Notes: generated from the sequence alone by a model not told the origin. Shown: positions 10,310 to 22,739, counted from the first letter of the stretch. The stretch: DNA of 64,000 nt from Multifurca ochricompacta (GCA_022496185.1 WTXG01000020.1:1-64000); one strand, 5' to 3'. Numbers and translations are program-made.

Positions 10310-13300
10310 TTAACTGTCCTTGGGTGCTTCTGGATGTCGGGTATGAAACTCCAAGATAAGGACCAGGGCAAAGATATCCTGGGCAGGCTCCTGTGAGTTG
10401 TCAGAGTCTGGGAATCCTTTCCACTTGACTAGGTAATGCAGTTTGTGCCCTTGGCCTTTACATAGGGAGTCTAGAATTTGCTCCACTTCCCATTCCACTT
10501 CTCCATCCACCAATTTGGGAGGGGGTCTTGGGAAGTTTTCCCCATGAAGGGACATCTCTTTGTAGGGAGTTAGAAGTCTGGCATGAAAGACCAGATGAAT
10601 TCTCCATGTGGGTGGGAGCTCAAGTTTGTATGACACATCTGACAGCTTCCTTGTTATCTTGAAAGGTCCATGATGTCAGGGCGCTAGTTTGGCCATGGGA
10701 TGTGACATGTGGATGTTCTTCCTGTCCAACCATACAAAGTCATTGGTCTGATAAGGTGTGAATTTCAAAGGTCTTTCTGACAGGGTCTTTTGTGCCTTCA
10801 ACAGATTCTCATTGGCTGATTTCCTAATCTCATCCCATTGGCTGATATGCTGCGCAGCTGATGGGACGTTTGTGGGTTTATCAGCCCAAGTGGTCCACAG
10901 CGTCCATCCCATGATAAGTGCAAATGGGGGGGGTTTTAGTAGTACCATTGGGCCACGAGTTGTGCATGAATTCTGCTGTTGCTAGCCAGTCAGCCCAGTC
11001 ATCTTGTTGCCTATTACACCAGAACCAGAGATATTGTTCCAACCATTGGTTCGTCCTTTCCAATTGTCCGTCAGTCTGTGGGTGATAGGCTGTCAAAATA
11101 TTCTGAGTCACGTCCAGAGTTTTGCAGAGGGCCTGGGCAAATGCCGAAGTAAAGCATGGATCCCAATCTGAGATAATCTTTTCAGGGAGTCCGTAATGTC
11201 TGTAGACATGGTCTAAGTAAAGTTTGGCCACTCCTTCTGCCATGATGGATTCGTTGCAGGGTATAAACAATGCTGCTTTGGAACAGTCATGGTCGGTGAT
11301 GGTCAGAATGGAATCAAAGCCTCTGGAGGTCAGCAATTTGACAATGAAATCCATTGCAATAGTCTGGAATGGGAGTGAGGTTGTTGGAGTGATTGGGGAT
11401 ATTGCTGGTGAGTGCAGATGTGTGTTCACTTTGTTGGCTTGACAATCTGCACATCCTTTCACATATTCTTCTATGTCCTTTTTCATGTTTGGCCACCAGT
11501 AGTCATGTTTGGCAAGGGCATAGGTGTTAGCAATGCCCAGGTGTCCTGCAGAGGGGAGATCATGGTGAAAATGAATCACCCCCCTCTTAATGTTGTCACC
11601 ACTGGTGACAATGAGACGATCCTCATCCTTCCACCAAAGGCCATTAATCTTTTTCAGATTATGTGCATCAGCCCATGATTGGCATAACTGCTGGTTCATA
11701 TTCTGTGATACTTGGGCCCACAGATCCATATTGTGAAGGCTGACAACTGCAGTTTTCACAAAGACTTCTTCAGGGAGTATGATGATGTCATTGTTGTCGT
11801 CCTTGCCTGTGTCTAGGTCAGGCTGTCGTGATAGGGCATCTGCACATGCATTGTGACTCCCAGCAATATGCTTCAGTATGAAGTTATATTCTTCCAGTTC
11901 CAGCACCTCTTGTGCTATCCATCAGCTGATTTTATGCAGTTCTTTCCAGTACAACAGGTTGGAGTGGTCTGTATGGATGGTCTTGTGAGGGGTTCCTGCT
12001 AGGTATGGTCACCAATGGTGTAGGGCCTTCACAATGGCTAACAATTCTCTGTCCCAGATGTCATAGTTCCACTCAGCTGAGGAGAAGGTTTCAGAATAAA
12101 AGGCTACTGGGTGTAGGATTCCTGTGGCATCTCTTTGGTTTAACACCACCCCATTGGTGAAGTGGGATGCATCAACTTCAAGTTCAAATGGTCTTTCCAA
12201 GCCTGGTTGTAAAAGGACAGGCTCAGATCCAACAATGTCTCAGATCTGTTTGAAAGCTTGTTGTTGGTCAGCCCCCCAATGCCAGGGTACGTCCTTCTTT
12301 AATAGTCCGTTTAAGGGCTGAGTGATGCCTGAGAACCCCCATACAAATCATTGATAAAAGTTGCAGAATCCTATGAAGGAGCACACATCTTTTATGCATG
12401 TGGGGACTGGCCATTCTCAAATTCCTTGTACTTTTATTGGATCCATTTGCACTTGTTGTGATGCTTTTTGTCGATGTAACAGTTTGTGACGTGTTTGTGA
12501 TGTGCTTGTGACAGTTTTTCAACCTGCACGCATTTGACTTTTGTTTCAATGTTTTTGACACTTCTCACTCTGAGTCATGTGACTGGGGCTGATGGATCTT
12601 TCTTATCTAATCACTAAATTCCTCGGACTGACTTGATTGACACTGATCTGCTTTTGGAGTGGGTGCAACACCACTTACAATTCCTGCTTCAGTTCCCACT
12701 AGAGATTCACATGTATATTTACTATACTACATTCTACTTTACTTACAAAGACACTAGAATACTTGTATTTAAGTAGGACACACTGGAGGGACAGACTTTA
12801 AGTCTGTTCTCTTGTATCTAATACAGGTCTACTGTTCTTCACCAGAATCCCCTTGAACTTCCTAAGCTGCAACTTAGGAAGCCTTCACCCCAGAACCTCC
12901 AGCAGGGCCTATTGCCTCTGCTTCAACTCGCTTCTTGCACATGTGCCCCTCTTGCTTTGTGTGGGCCTTGAACCTTGAATGCAGCCCTTGTGGTTTGCCT
13001 TGACACCTTGAATCAACGCATGCCCCTCTTGTATCTTGTGGGCCTGCAGCTTGAAACGACGACTGACACAGCAGAGACCTGGCTGTGACACTTGTCCTTC
13101 TTCGAGGATAACTCCTAGGTACTCAACACTCTGTTGTTCAAAGGAGCATTTGGTGGGTTTGAGATATAGATCATGCTCATGCAAGATGTCCAATACCTGA
13201 TGTACCCATTCCCAATGATGACCTATATTATCCATAGTTGCCACCAGTATGTCATCCATGTAAACCACTACTTCGCTGGTAAGGATGAGGTCACAGAAGA

Positions 13301-14445
13301 TGTGGTTCATCATGGATTGGAATGTCGCAGGTGAATTCATAAGGCTGAAGAACATGACATTTGGTTCAAATAGGCCTTGATTTGTTTTAAAGGCTGCTTT
13401 ACCCTGGTCTCCTTCTTTTATCCTGACATTGTTGTACCCCCAGTGTACATCCATTTTCGAGAAGAGTGATTTATTCCTCATGGTGTCAATAAGTTCTGAG
13501 ATGAGAGGCAGTGGGTAGGTATTTTTTATGGTATAGGCATTGATTCAACAATAATCTTGGACAGGTCTGAGTTTGCCATCCTTCTTTTTGATGAAGAAGA
13601 AAGGGGAGGCATATTGTGACTTGGACAGTCGGATGTATCCCTTTGCCAACTGCTCTTTGAGGAAGGTGGTGAGCACAACCTGCTCCTGCTGAGACAGAGG
13701 ATAAATCTTGCAATCTATCACAGCAGGTGCATCTGGTATAAAGTCAATAGCATGATCCCATGGGTGTGCAGGCAGGAATCGCTGTGACTCTTCTTTGGAA
13801 AACACTTTCCAGTGTCGGTGATATGCTTCCAGTACCACTTCCTTGAACATTTTCTCAGTCTGCCCTTGTACTGCCTTCTGTGCTAGTTCTGATGCCTTGG
13901 TAACATAACATCAACCAGGATCTTCTGTTACTAGTTCCTCTTCCTCACTCACCCCTCATATCACTGAGTGTCGGATAGCATAGTCATACCCAAGGGACAT
14001 GATGATGGTTGGGTAGGAGTCTTTATCCATGGTGGCATCTGTCCAGTTGATTTTCAGCTCAAATGCTGCCAACCATGGGTATCCAAGTACGAGGTCCTCA
14101 TCTCCTAAATCTGTAATAAGGAAATGGATGACCTTGGTTGCTTCTCCCACTTGGACTTTGAGGTCAGTGTAGTGAGTGATCTTTCCTGCACAATTGGCAG
14201 TTCCATCAATATTCCAGATATTCTTTTCTTGAGGGAGTGCCAGCATCCCTAAGCCCATTGTCTTTATCATTCATGGGTTAATGAAGTTGTCGGTGGCTCC
14301 TGAATCCACCAAGATATCTCAGTTGGCCATTTTCTGTGTAGTTTCAAAGTGGACTGGTATTTTCAATGATTTGAAGTGACTAGTATACACAGATGTAACA
14401 TGGAGTGCTTGTGCCCAGGCCAATGGGTTTGAGCCTATTAAAAAT
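10310..14445 (-). pseudogene. Element D pol (protease, RT, RNase H, integrase, chromodomain)
   Basis: Minus-strand pol of a chromovirus. Protease is at about 14310-13960. RT is at about 13850-12300, with YMDDIL at about 13250 and LMNSPATFQ upstream. RNase H is at about 12200-11930 (EVDASHFTNG, WDRELLAIVKAL). Integrase is at 11906-10680 with the HHCC finger (HLGIANTYAL, CADCQANK), core residues in AMDFIVKL, IISDWDP and [16 protein letters not shown]. It ends with a chromodomain at about 10500-10330 (YLVKWKGFPDSDN). A solo LTR (12457-13090) splits RT. The integrase stretch of about 340 codons remains open, but elsewhere stops and frameshifts are frequent. Inactive. Confidence 0.9.
12457..13090 (+). 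repeat. Solo LTR, family 2
   Basis: A 634-bp LTR from TGTGATGC to GGCTGTGACA with a perfect target duplication CTTGT (12452-12456 and 13091-13095). It is related to the LTRs at 631-1234 and 30002-30626 (shared TAAGTCTGTTCT, CAATACAGG-like and CTTAGGAAG blocks). It lies in the RT of element D. Confidence 0.85.
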
Positions 14446-15123
14446 CCTTCTTTGCAAACGCCTTTTCTACCAAGATGGCGCACACTTCTTTGCTCTCCTT
14501 CATCATATTGGCCCATATATCCTGGGCCTTCTCTTCCTTGGTTCACTTGTCAATGGTGGGTGGATTGTTCTGGATGGGGGCAACAGGTGTCATTGTTGCT
14601 TCCACCACACATGCTCCTTTCTTGGGACAGTCTCAAGACATATGTCCTTGCACTTTGCAGCAAAAACATCATCCTTCTTTCATTAATGTCTGTTGCTTGT
14701 CTTCTGTGAGTGTGGCCCTGGCCTTAGTCCTGTCTGCAGAGGTGTCCATAGCATTTGGGTCCCTCTGTGTGTGGTGTGCAGGCTTGACTCTGAAGGCAGC
14801 CTTCCACTGGTCTCAAGTCTTTCCTTTCTTGGTGTCTATTCCAAAGCATGTTTGGAAGTCAAGGTAATCTTGCTGCTGTCGGCGAGCAGCATCAACCCAT
14901 CCATCCCAGTCCTGGGGGTGGTGGAACTGGATAATATTTTTGACTAGTGGGTTGGGCAACCCTTGAGAGAAGAGGTCTAGTGTTGCCTCCTCATCAGTGT
15001 TGTAACCTGCTCTATTGGCCAGGCTTCTGAACTTTGCCACATAGGCATCCAAATCCCCTTTCTCCATCTTCAGGGATTTCAGCTCACGAGCAGCCTTCTG
15101 CTTGGCTTGCCCATCTGTGAATG
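14438..15123 (-). pseudogene. Element D gag, C-terminal part
   Basis: The 3' half of gag on the minus strand: DLFSQGLPNPLVKNIIQFHH at about 14990-14930, then QQQDYLDFQTCFGID, then the knuckle region near 14700. It ends with GATTTTTAA at 14438, where related copies change frame into pol. The 5' half is at 38919-39737, separated by element C, which entered at the GAATG duplication (15119-15123 and 38919-38923). Confidence 0.85.
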
Positions 15124-15194
15124 TGTTACAAACCCCATTCTCTGTCTCATTTCCATTTTCCTTTCATGTGACGTGCTGTTTGGCCCTGCTTGTC
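15124..15194 (+). repeat. Element C 5' LTR, first 71 bp
   Basis: Matches 38326-38396 of the 3' LTR (TGTTACAAAC to GCTTGTC). The LTR resumes at 22261 after the hAT transposon, but the 64 bp corresponding to 38397-38460 are missing. Confidence 0.9.
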
Positions 15195-16292
15195 TAGGGT
15201 TTAAAGGTCCGGTTTGGTCCGGTTTTTTTCCTTTTTTGGCCATAACCGGAACCGGAACCGGTCTTGGTGAGTCTCATTTTGACCTTAACCTTAACCGAAA
15301 CCTGCCAAAAATCACTAACCAGTTAATATTGGTTAAATTCCGGTCTATGGACCGGTTAAAACCAGTCTCAATATGACCGGTTAAAACCGGTCTCGGGCAG
15401 TTCTGGTCCTGGTCTAGACCGGTTTTTGCAGCTGCACAGAATGTGGAGATTGTGCATTTTTAAGACTTGAGGGAATCAGATACACTTAGCATTGCTTATA
15501 CAAAAAGTATATTACTATTACTACTATCCTACAAAGTTTCAGGTCAGATCATGTGTCCAATCTAAAATGAGACAAGAATCAGTTATGAAATCTATACAAA
15601 CACGAAAAAACGCGAGAAAACGCAAAGTGACGCATTACCGGTTTTCGCACCACACCAAAAAAGACTCCCATACACAGCACTGTAACATTATTTCTCACTT
15701 TTACTTCACAAGGACTCCTAAATTTGTTGCATTGCACTCCTGTATGGACACTGGATGGGGCCTAACCCCCTTCCAGTGAGATGGAGACTAAGACATCGCT
15801 CCACACTCACATTTCAGACTTAGTTGACCAGGGATAAGGTTACTTTCAGAACAGTCATAGTAGCATTAATATCAGAACCAAATTCTTGTACTTAATACAG
15901 GCTATTACAACTCTTAAAACCTGCAATTTGCCCCAGTAAGCCCAGCGATGCTAATTGCCTTGCTACCAAATCCTGCATCGCGCGTGTGCCATGTTGCCCT
16001 AGTGTACCCAAACCTTGACTTGACTTTCTGCTCCAGATGTTGCAAGGATTGAATCCTCTGTAGGGTGCCATTTGACGGATGTGATGGGCACGCAATGTCA
16101 TGTGAAGGATGCAACAGGTTTGAGACCTGGTGCAGTGGTCCTGGTTGAAGCAAGCATTAGTCACACAAAGCCAAGTCATGCCCTGTTACTCACCCATGCT
16201 TATTTATGCTTCACAAATCCCATACCTTGATAGCAGCCCAGTCCATCGCAAAGCCCTCAGCGCGTCTATGAGTATCGATGGTCTATCATGCG

Positions 16293-17075
16293 CTGGGAGT
16301 GTCGAGCGCATGCATGGGTGGACGCACCTCGGGAAGCCGTCCTCCATCCGGGTGGGAGTGTCGAGCGCATGCATGGGTGGACGCACCTCGGGAAGCCATC
16401 CTCCATCCGGGTGGGAGTGTCGAGCGCATGCATGGGTGGATGCACCTTGGGAATCCGTCCTCCATCCAGGTGTTGATTGACCTCTTGACCATCTTCCTCT
16501 GATGCACTTGCAAGCCCAAGCCCACCCTGTCCACGCTGACGTAGACCCCATGTTTGGGAGTGTTGAGCGCATGCATGGGTGGACGCACCTTGGGAAGCTG
16601 TCCTCCATCCAGGTGGGAGTGTCAAGCGCATGCATGGGTGGACGCACCTCGGGAATCCGTCCTCCATCCAGGTGTTGATTGACCTCTTGACCATCTTCCT
16701 CCGACGCACTTGCAAGCCCAAGCCCACCCTGTCCACGCTGACGTAGACCCCATGTTTGGGAGTGTCGAGCGCATGCATGGGTGGATGCACCTCAGGAAGC
16801 CATCCTCCATCCAGGTGGGAGTGTCGAGCGCATGCATGGGTGGACGCACCTCGGGAATCCGTCCTCCATCCAGGTGGGAATGTCGAGCACATGCATGGGT
16901 GGATGCACCTCGGGAATCCATCCTCCATCCAGGTGGGAGTGTCGAGTGCATGCATGGGTGGACGCACCTTGGGAATCCGTCCTCCATCCAGGTGTTGATT
17001 GACCTCTTAATCGTCTTCCTCCGACGCACTTGCAAGCCCAAGCCCACCCTGTCCATGCTGATGTAGACCCCACGT
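16293..17075. repeat. Higher-order tandem array, 60-bp units
   Basis: Nine copies of an about 60-bp unit (core GAGCGCATGCATGGGTGGA...CCTCCATCC) are arranged in groups of three, two and four. Each group is followed by an about 82-bp spacer (TTGATTGACCTCTT...GACCCCA) at about 16472-16553, 16672-16755 and 16992-17075. The array is GC-rich compared with its surroundings. All six frames are partly open because the repeat lacks stops, so the long frames here are not taken as genes. It lies within the hAT-1 element, upstream of the transposase. Confidence 0.9.
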
Positions 17076-17086
17076 TCCTTGGTCGA

Positions 17087-17560
17087 AAGCGAAGTTGCAG
17101 TTTGTCCAGTCGATGACGAGCCTGGCGCTGGGGTATTCAGCTGCTGTGTTGATGAGGTAGACTGTTTGGGAAAAGGGCTTGAGGTAGAGATGGTTGAAGA
17201 GGGCGGAGGTGAGGAGGAGGTTGGTCAATTTGACAGAGGTCGGCGGTGGTGCTGTCGAGCCGGTCTCAGCCCAGCTCGCGACATAATGGAGAACGGAGTC
17301 TTCTTTTCTTCCAGGTTGTAATCGTCATCATCGTCGTCATTGTCGTCATCGCTATCATCATCATCGCTCTGACAATGTGGGCGACACCTACCAAAGCATA
17401 GTCAATGGTGAGACACGGACAGCGCACCTCCACCTTTTTGTGTTTTGTGCAGCTGCGTCATCTTGAAGACTGTCAGCTTCTTGTTCTTTGCGGCATCGGC
17501 CTGCGTCTCTTCAGCTGACCTGGTGGTTGGGCTGGAGCAGGATTATTAGTGCTGATAATG
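17087..17560 (-). pseudogene. Possible captured host gene fragment in hAT-1
   Basis: Minus-strand exon-like pieces. At about 17310-17087 an open stretch reads as an ordinary globular protein (motifs TNLLLTSALFNHLYLKPF and EYPSARLVIDWTNCNF). At about 17530-17410 there is a second open stretch (KKLTVFKMTQLHK) preceded by an acceptor-like CACCAG. Between them is a run of GAT repeats. I do not recognise the family. Base composition is richer in GC than the transposase exons. The element neither needs this segment nor matches it elsewhere, so transduplication of a host gene is the simplest reading. Confidence 0.4.
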
Positions 17561-17843
17561 GCTGTGACAAGACTGAAACATACAGATATGATAAGGTCGT
17601 CCATGTCACCTTTCCAGGTCTCAACAAGTGCCCTGTCGAATTTATCGGTGTGTGTGAGACATATAGACCACATTTGGAGTGGATGGTAGTAGTAATTTGA
17701 ATGGCGACAAAATGAAAAAATGAAAAGTCCGAGTGACAAATGGTTACCAAGCACAAACAAACTACCAAACACCAAACACTGTCTGTCTTACAGTAATACA
17801 CAGTAATACATCAATTCTTGTATCTACTAGCATAGCAACTAGG

Positions 17844-18052
17844 ATGAAATCTGCAATGAGATCCAAGCAAGCATCACAGTCTAAGGCACTCACAAAAAAG
17901 CAACAAGAGAAAAAGGTTCCAGGAGCTCGATCCAAATGGCCCATAGAGTTATCATCATCAGATGAATCAGATAAGGAGCGCACTCAAAAGCAACGGAAGC
18001 ACTTGCAACAAGAAGTACAGGATGATGACAGTGACATGGATGTCAATGTCCT

Positions 18053-18087
<35 letters not shown>

Positions 18088-21000
18088 CACATGGTGATCT
18101 GCAAAGCGAGAATGAGGTATGTAGCTTTGCGTTTGACTGGTGAATAATATTAATTAATGTATGCAAGGAGTCTGATGGAATGGATGAACGTCACAATATA
18201 TCCATTCCTGCACAAGTCAATACACAAAAGGAAAAAATGAGAGACCTTCTACTTATATTCTCTGACAGAGTAAGGGTTCAATTCACTTTGAAAGATGGGG
18301 AGGTTAGCACAGTGCTGGGACGATGGTGTAATCCATGCAGGTATGTTATTGATTTTCTAATTGTTAATGACATAAACTCACCTGTGATAAGAAATGATAC
18401 AGAGTTCATCGCCATGGAGGGAAAGCAAAAGGCATTCCACACAGGCGGGAACTCCTCATGTCACGCCCACATTCGAAAGCATTATGATCTGTATAAAACT
18501 CTATGTAAGGAAGCAAATATAACTGAGCAGCACTGGGCAATCCCACATTTGATCTGGAAAGAGATGGAAGAGTCACAGAAAGGAAAGAAGCCCGGCCCAA
18601 AGCAGAGAACGCTAGACTTCATTGTCAAAGGTAGCACTCCAGTTTCATTTACACATGAGAATCTACTGCATGCCATGACTAAATTCATTGCTATTGATGA
18701 TCAGGTGAGTATGTAGCCAATCTGGTTTGACACTACTGAATATTGTGCATAGTCTCTGGCTGTGGCGAGCAAAACAGCATTCCAAAACTGTCTAGTTGCA
18801 ATGAGGCCCCAAACCATTTCATACGACCTTCCAACAACTAACAATGTTGTAAAGCACTTGCATAACGAGTTCGTCCAACGATTGAGGGAACTGAAGGCAG
18901 ATATTGAGGTGATTAACAGTTTGTTAGATAAGAGCAAGTTAGACTTACTGCCATTGCATTACAGAAAGCCCCAGGCTTGATCTCTGCCACTGCAGATGGA
19001 TGGACAGCCGACACAACCAAAGCGGGTTTTCTTGGGGTGACTGCGCACTGGATCGAGGTGGATGGTGAAAAATGGAACATGCACTCTGAAGTTATTGGGT
19101 TCCAAACGATATCAGGTGGACATAGTGGAGAGAACTTGGGACGGTACTTTGTGGGTGTATGCGATCGTATTGGGATAATTAATGGCAAACGATCAAAGGT
19201 GAGCTGATATCTGAGTCAATTCAACACCTTATCTGATCATCTAACTAGCTCCTCACTGTCACCCTCGACAACGCGTCAAACAATACAAGCAAGTGTGAAA
19301 CTATCGAAGCCATCCACAAGCAACGCAAGCTGCCCATCTGGTCTGCAGATGAGAATCAGTTGCCGTAAGTACCTGCTTCCTCAACGTACTGTTATCATTA
19401 ATGCTGCAAATCATCAGTTGCTTATCTCATGTCGTCAATCTCGCAAACATTGACGTCATGGACCATATCACTAGGATCGCAGCCATAGAAACGGCCACTG
19501 CAATTTGGGAATATGACCCATCCCTGTCCAATAACCGTGTGCTTAATGGATCACTGGACGTTATCGCATCTATTCAAACCCTGGCAATCAAGGTTTGTCC
19601 TTCATGCCATCTGTCTCCTGGTCAACACACTTCTAACATATCACATCAGATTCAGTCATCGGGGCAACGCATTGAAGCCTTTGACAAGCTTCAGATTGAA
19701 TGCAGCATTCCAAATCCCCTCAACATTCCACTTCACAGCAATGTCAGATGGGGCACTGCTTATCATATGCTGAGTAGGTCTCACAAACTTCGCCAGGTAC
19801 AGTGCATCATATTGCCATTACCCTTTCTCAACTAACTTACCCTCTTATATAGCCTATCAATCTTTTTGTTGCAAGTGCCGACCATCGCTATGGTCCTATC
19901 ACCACCATTCGACGTGATGGCCGGGTTGTAAAACACATCCCATGGTCTGCCTTCATGTTTACTGAACAAGACTGGGAACACGTTATGAAAGCAGTGGAAA
20001 TTATTGCGGTACATAATTGTAACTGATCATTCTCATTGTTACTGATCTCCTCACTTGACAGGATTCTAATAGAATACAGCAATACTTCTCTGCTGAAAAG
20101 CGTCCGACCCTGTGGTGAGCACTTCCTGCAATTGAAGAACTTCAGACAGCTTGGGAAGCAAAACGCGACAACCCTCAGTTCAAAAAATATCAAACTGCAA
20201 TCAATGATGGACTGGAAAAGCTAAACAAGTATTACTCGCGGTTTGACAGGAAACCCGCATACATTTTGGCACTTGGTGAGTAGGATATGTTCAAATTATC
20301 TCTTAAGCTAATCTTCTCTATCTAGTATTGCATCCATACTTCAAACTTGCATACATCAAGCTCGCGTGGGGTGGTGCTGAAGAACAAGAAGCAGAACGTA
20401 GGGCTGGAAATCAGCACGCGAAGAATTGGCAAGATGAGGTGCGTCAGATACTTGAGAATACAGTATGTTATATACTTTCACACTGCTCTGCTCTACTGAC
20501 ATGTTTTGATATGATAGATGGAGCAATACTGGAAGAGTCGAAGAAAAGCGTCAACTCGCAAGCCAGCAGCGAATATTGAACTCCTAGAAAGCAATGACTC
20601 ACTCCTGTCGGAATATGACTGCCATCGCCTAGCATTGATAGCTAGTCAGGACTTGAACCATGAATGGCAGGCAGAGTTAGAGCAATATCTCAAGGACTTG
20701 CCCTCTGATGTAACCAAGGACACCGACATTGTCGAATGGTGGCAGGTATGTTATTCTATGATGTCCTATAAATCAGACATAAATACTGTTTACAGAACAA
20801 CGGGCACACTTACCCCACTCTTCGACATATTGCTATTGATTACCTTGCTTGTCAGGCATCATCTGTCCCATGTGAACGCCTTTTCTCTGCTGGTGGTGAA
20901 ATTGCCACAAAGTGCCGTGCTCAATTAGGTGCCACGTGTTTTGAAGAGCTTCAAGTCATGAAATTTACCTGGAGGAATAATATTGGAGACCTTGCTGCTT

Positions 21001-21125
21001 GGAACTCAGCTCAGGTGGAAGAAGTATTTGACCACAAAATGAAGGAATTTGAAGATCTGTTGATTTTAGATAGGGAGCATCAGGAGTGGGAAACAGCCGC
21101 AGATGAGTTTGTAATATGTTTCTGA
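17844..21125 (+). CDS. hAT transposase (BED finger, RNase H-like core, hATC), one premature stop
   Basis: A spliced gene with many introns. Clear early exons are 17844-18116, 18168-18340, 18392-18705 and one from 18753; further exons run to the TGA at 21123-21125. The N terminus is basic and acidic, with an Asp run from GAT repeats (about 18055-18085). A BED-type zinc finger follows (CNPC, then SSCHAHIRKH), then the core with ATADGWTADTT (first Asp) and VTLDNASNN (second Asp). The C-terminal hATC dimerisation region has YPTLRHIAIDYL and VPCERLFSAGG. This is the cut-and-paste enzyme that would act on the TAGGG ends. An in-frame TGA at 20116-20118 stands where relatives are expected to have Arg (PTLW-Arg), consistent with CGA to TGA. 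The copy is therefore probably dead unless read through. Confidence 0.82.
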
Positions 21126-22260
21126 GTTAGGCATATATAATATATTTTGTTCTACAATCATTGCCACATAGTAACAACAAATATGATCATACTAGCTGTC
21201 CCATGGAGATGACATTCAAGGAATCTATAGAGATGTGAAAAAACGCGAAAAAAAGCGAATTGATGCATCACCTTCCTAAATAGGAAGGTAGGCTTAACAA
21301 TGTGCATGTGTGACTCGAAACATGTCTGTCCTGAGTGTTTAGGAGTCCTTAAGCACAAAGATTTGTAACTATGTCAAAAATATAGAGTGCTATAGTCATG
21401 AAGTCATAGTTTATTGAAGTCATAGGTGTTCCAGATGCACATTTGAGCCATTAGAGCTGCCCTGAATGCGCGCGTTGTGGAACTGGCATGGTGCAGGCTT
21501 GTATTTAGATACTACAATACTACTAACTATCTCACCTTGTTAGATGCTTTCAATAGAGTGATAGCAACTACTTTATTATAGAAGCTATATACATTTGATG
21601 TGCTATATCAGCTATTAAATTAAATGAGCAGATGATGTGATTTGATCTGAGATGTACTAATTAAATTATGCCGGACCGATTCTGGCATCTCTGTACTGAT
21701 GACGCACGTGCGTGCATTCTTAAGCCTACCTTCCTAGATAGGAAGGTAATGCACGGTCCAATCGGCGCGCCCCGCATTTTGTGTTTTTTCGCATTTTTTC
21801 GCATTTTTTTGCGTTTGCATAGATAACACAACTGATTCTTGTCTCATTTAAGATCGGACACATGATCTGACTTGAAATTTTGTAGGATACTAGTTATATG
21901 AATATTATTTCTGTATAAGCAATTTTGAATGCATCTGATTGCCTCAAGTCTTAAAAATGCAAAAATGAATCAATATCCACATTCTGTGCAGTTTTCAACA
22001 GGCTTCTTTCATGTTATCTACATTATATGACAGCATTATATTACAGCAAAGGCATTATGAATAAAATGACATAAAAAGACCGGTTAAGACCGGTTAAGAC
22101 TGTGTTTTTATCGGTCTTTTGGGATGCTTGAAGATGTAAGACTGGTTAACTACATGAAGTGAAAATGCCTTAACCGGGACCATTTTTTGGTCTTTTTTCG
22201 GTTCAGTCTGGTTCGGTCCCGGTCTTTTTTCGGTTAAGTTAACTGAACCTTTAAACCCTA

Positions 22261-22717
22261 CTTATCTCTGACTCATACCTTACATCAGAACGCTTACGTA
22301 TTTTCCCACCAGAATCGCGACTATACCAGATTCATCTACATATATTCTCACCTGGCCCACCCTGACTCCGTTCCCCTTTGGTTAGATTACAGCTTCATTG
22401 ATACACCAAGTACGTACTCCGATTTAGACTCCGACCTCTGTTACATATATAAGGCCTGCCTAGATAGCCTGTATGCCTCAGACTCGACTTCTTCAATTGA
22501 CTTGGTGCATTACCTTCTGGGTGATCTCTAAGACCCAACTCTTGAATCGTCTCAGTGCTTTTGGCACTCTTCCGCTCACCAATACTAAGGGATTAGCTCC
22601 TTGGTATTGACTTCTCACCCGAACTCCATGTACTTGAAAGACAGTACATACCTGACTTCGTAGTTTTGCTACACGACTTGTCACATGTCATGCCGAACGC
22701 CCGCACCAGGCGTTACA
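22261..22717 (+). repeat. Element C 5' LTR, remaining part
   Basis: Corresponds to 38461-38918 of the 3' LTR. It contains a TATATAAGG box near 22447, AGACTCGACTT about 34 nt further on (predicted transcript start), and the terminus GGCGTTACA at 22717. The primer site follows directly. Confidence 0.88.
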
Positions 22718-22739
22718 TTAAGTTGAGTCTCTCCCCACC

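Larger units (their letters stand above)
15195..22260 (+). mobile_element. hAT-1 transposon with long inverted ends
   Basis: A 7066-bp element with termini TAGGGTTTAAAGGT at 15195 and its exact complement ending at 22260. The inverted similarity extends inwards for several hundred bases: CCGGTT-rich arrays near 15240-15420 and 22080-22240, then a block at about 15440-15640 that reappears inverted at about 21780-21980. It encodes a spliced hAT transposase (17844-21125) with one premature stop. It also carries a 60-bp tandem array (about 16293-17075) and a probable captured gene fragment (about 17087-17560). It sits in the 5' LTR of element C. The flanks (TGCTTGTC, CTTATCTC) are not an 8-bp duplication because 64 bp of LTR were lost. 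Confidence 0.88.

Noticed and set aside
16204..17073. Several overlapping open frames of up to 233 codons on both strands
   Set aside because: They arise from the 60-bp tandem array, which lacks stops in several frames. The predicted proteins are just the translated repeat and no start or splice context supports them.
16293..17075. CRISPR-like array
   Set aside because: Repeats are 60 bp with short variable parts, spacers are near-identical copies, the setting is a eukaryotic transposon, and no cas genes are present.
18055..18085. Poly-Asp/poly-Met/poly-Ser microsatellite as a separate gene
   Set aside because: It is a GAT repeat inside the first exon of the hAT transposase, and the frame giving Asp is continuous with the BED finger region.
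20116..20118. Reading the TGA in the transposase as part of an intron (TG/GTGAGC donor)
   Set aside because: The sequence on both sides is continuous hAT protein in one frame (PTLW, then ALPAIEELQTAWEAKR), so a nonsense change from CGA is simpler than an intron.
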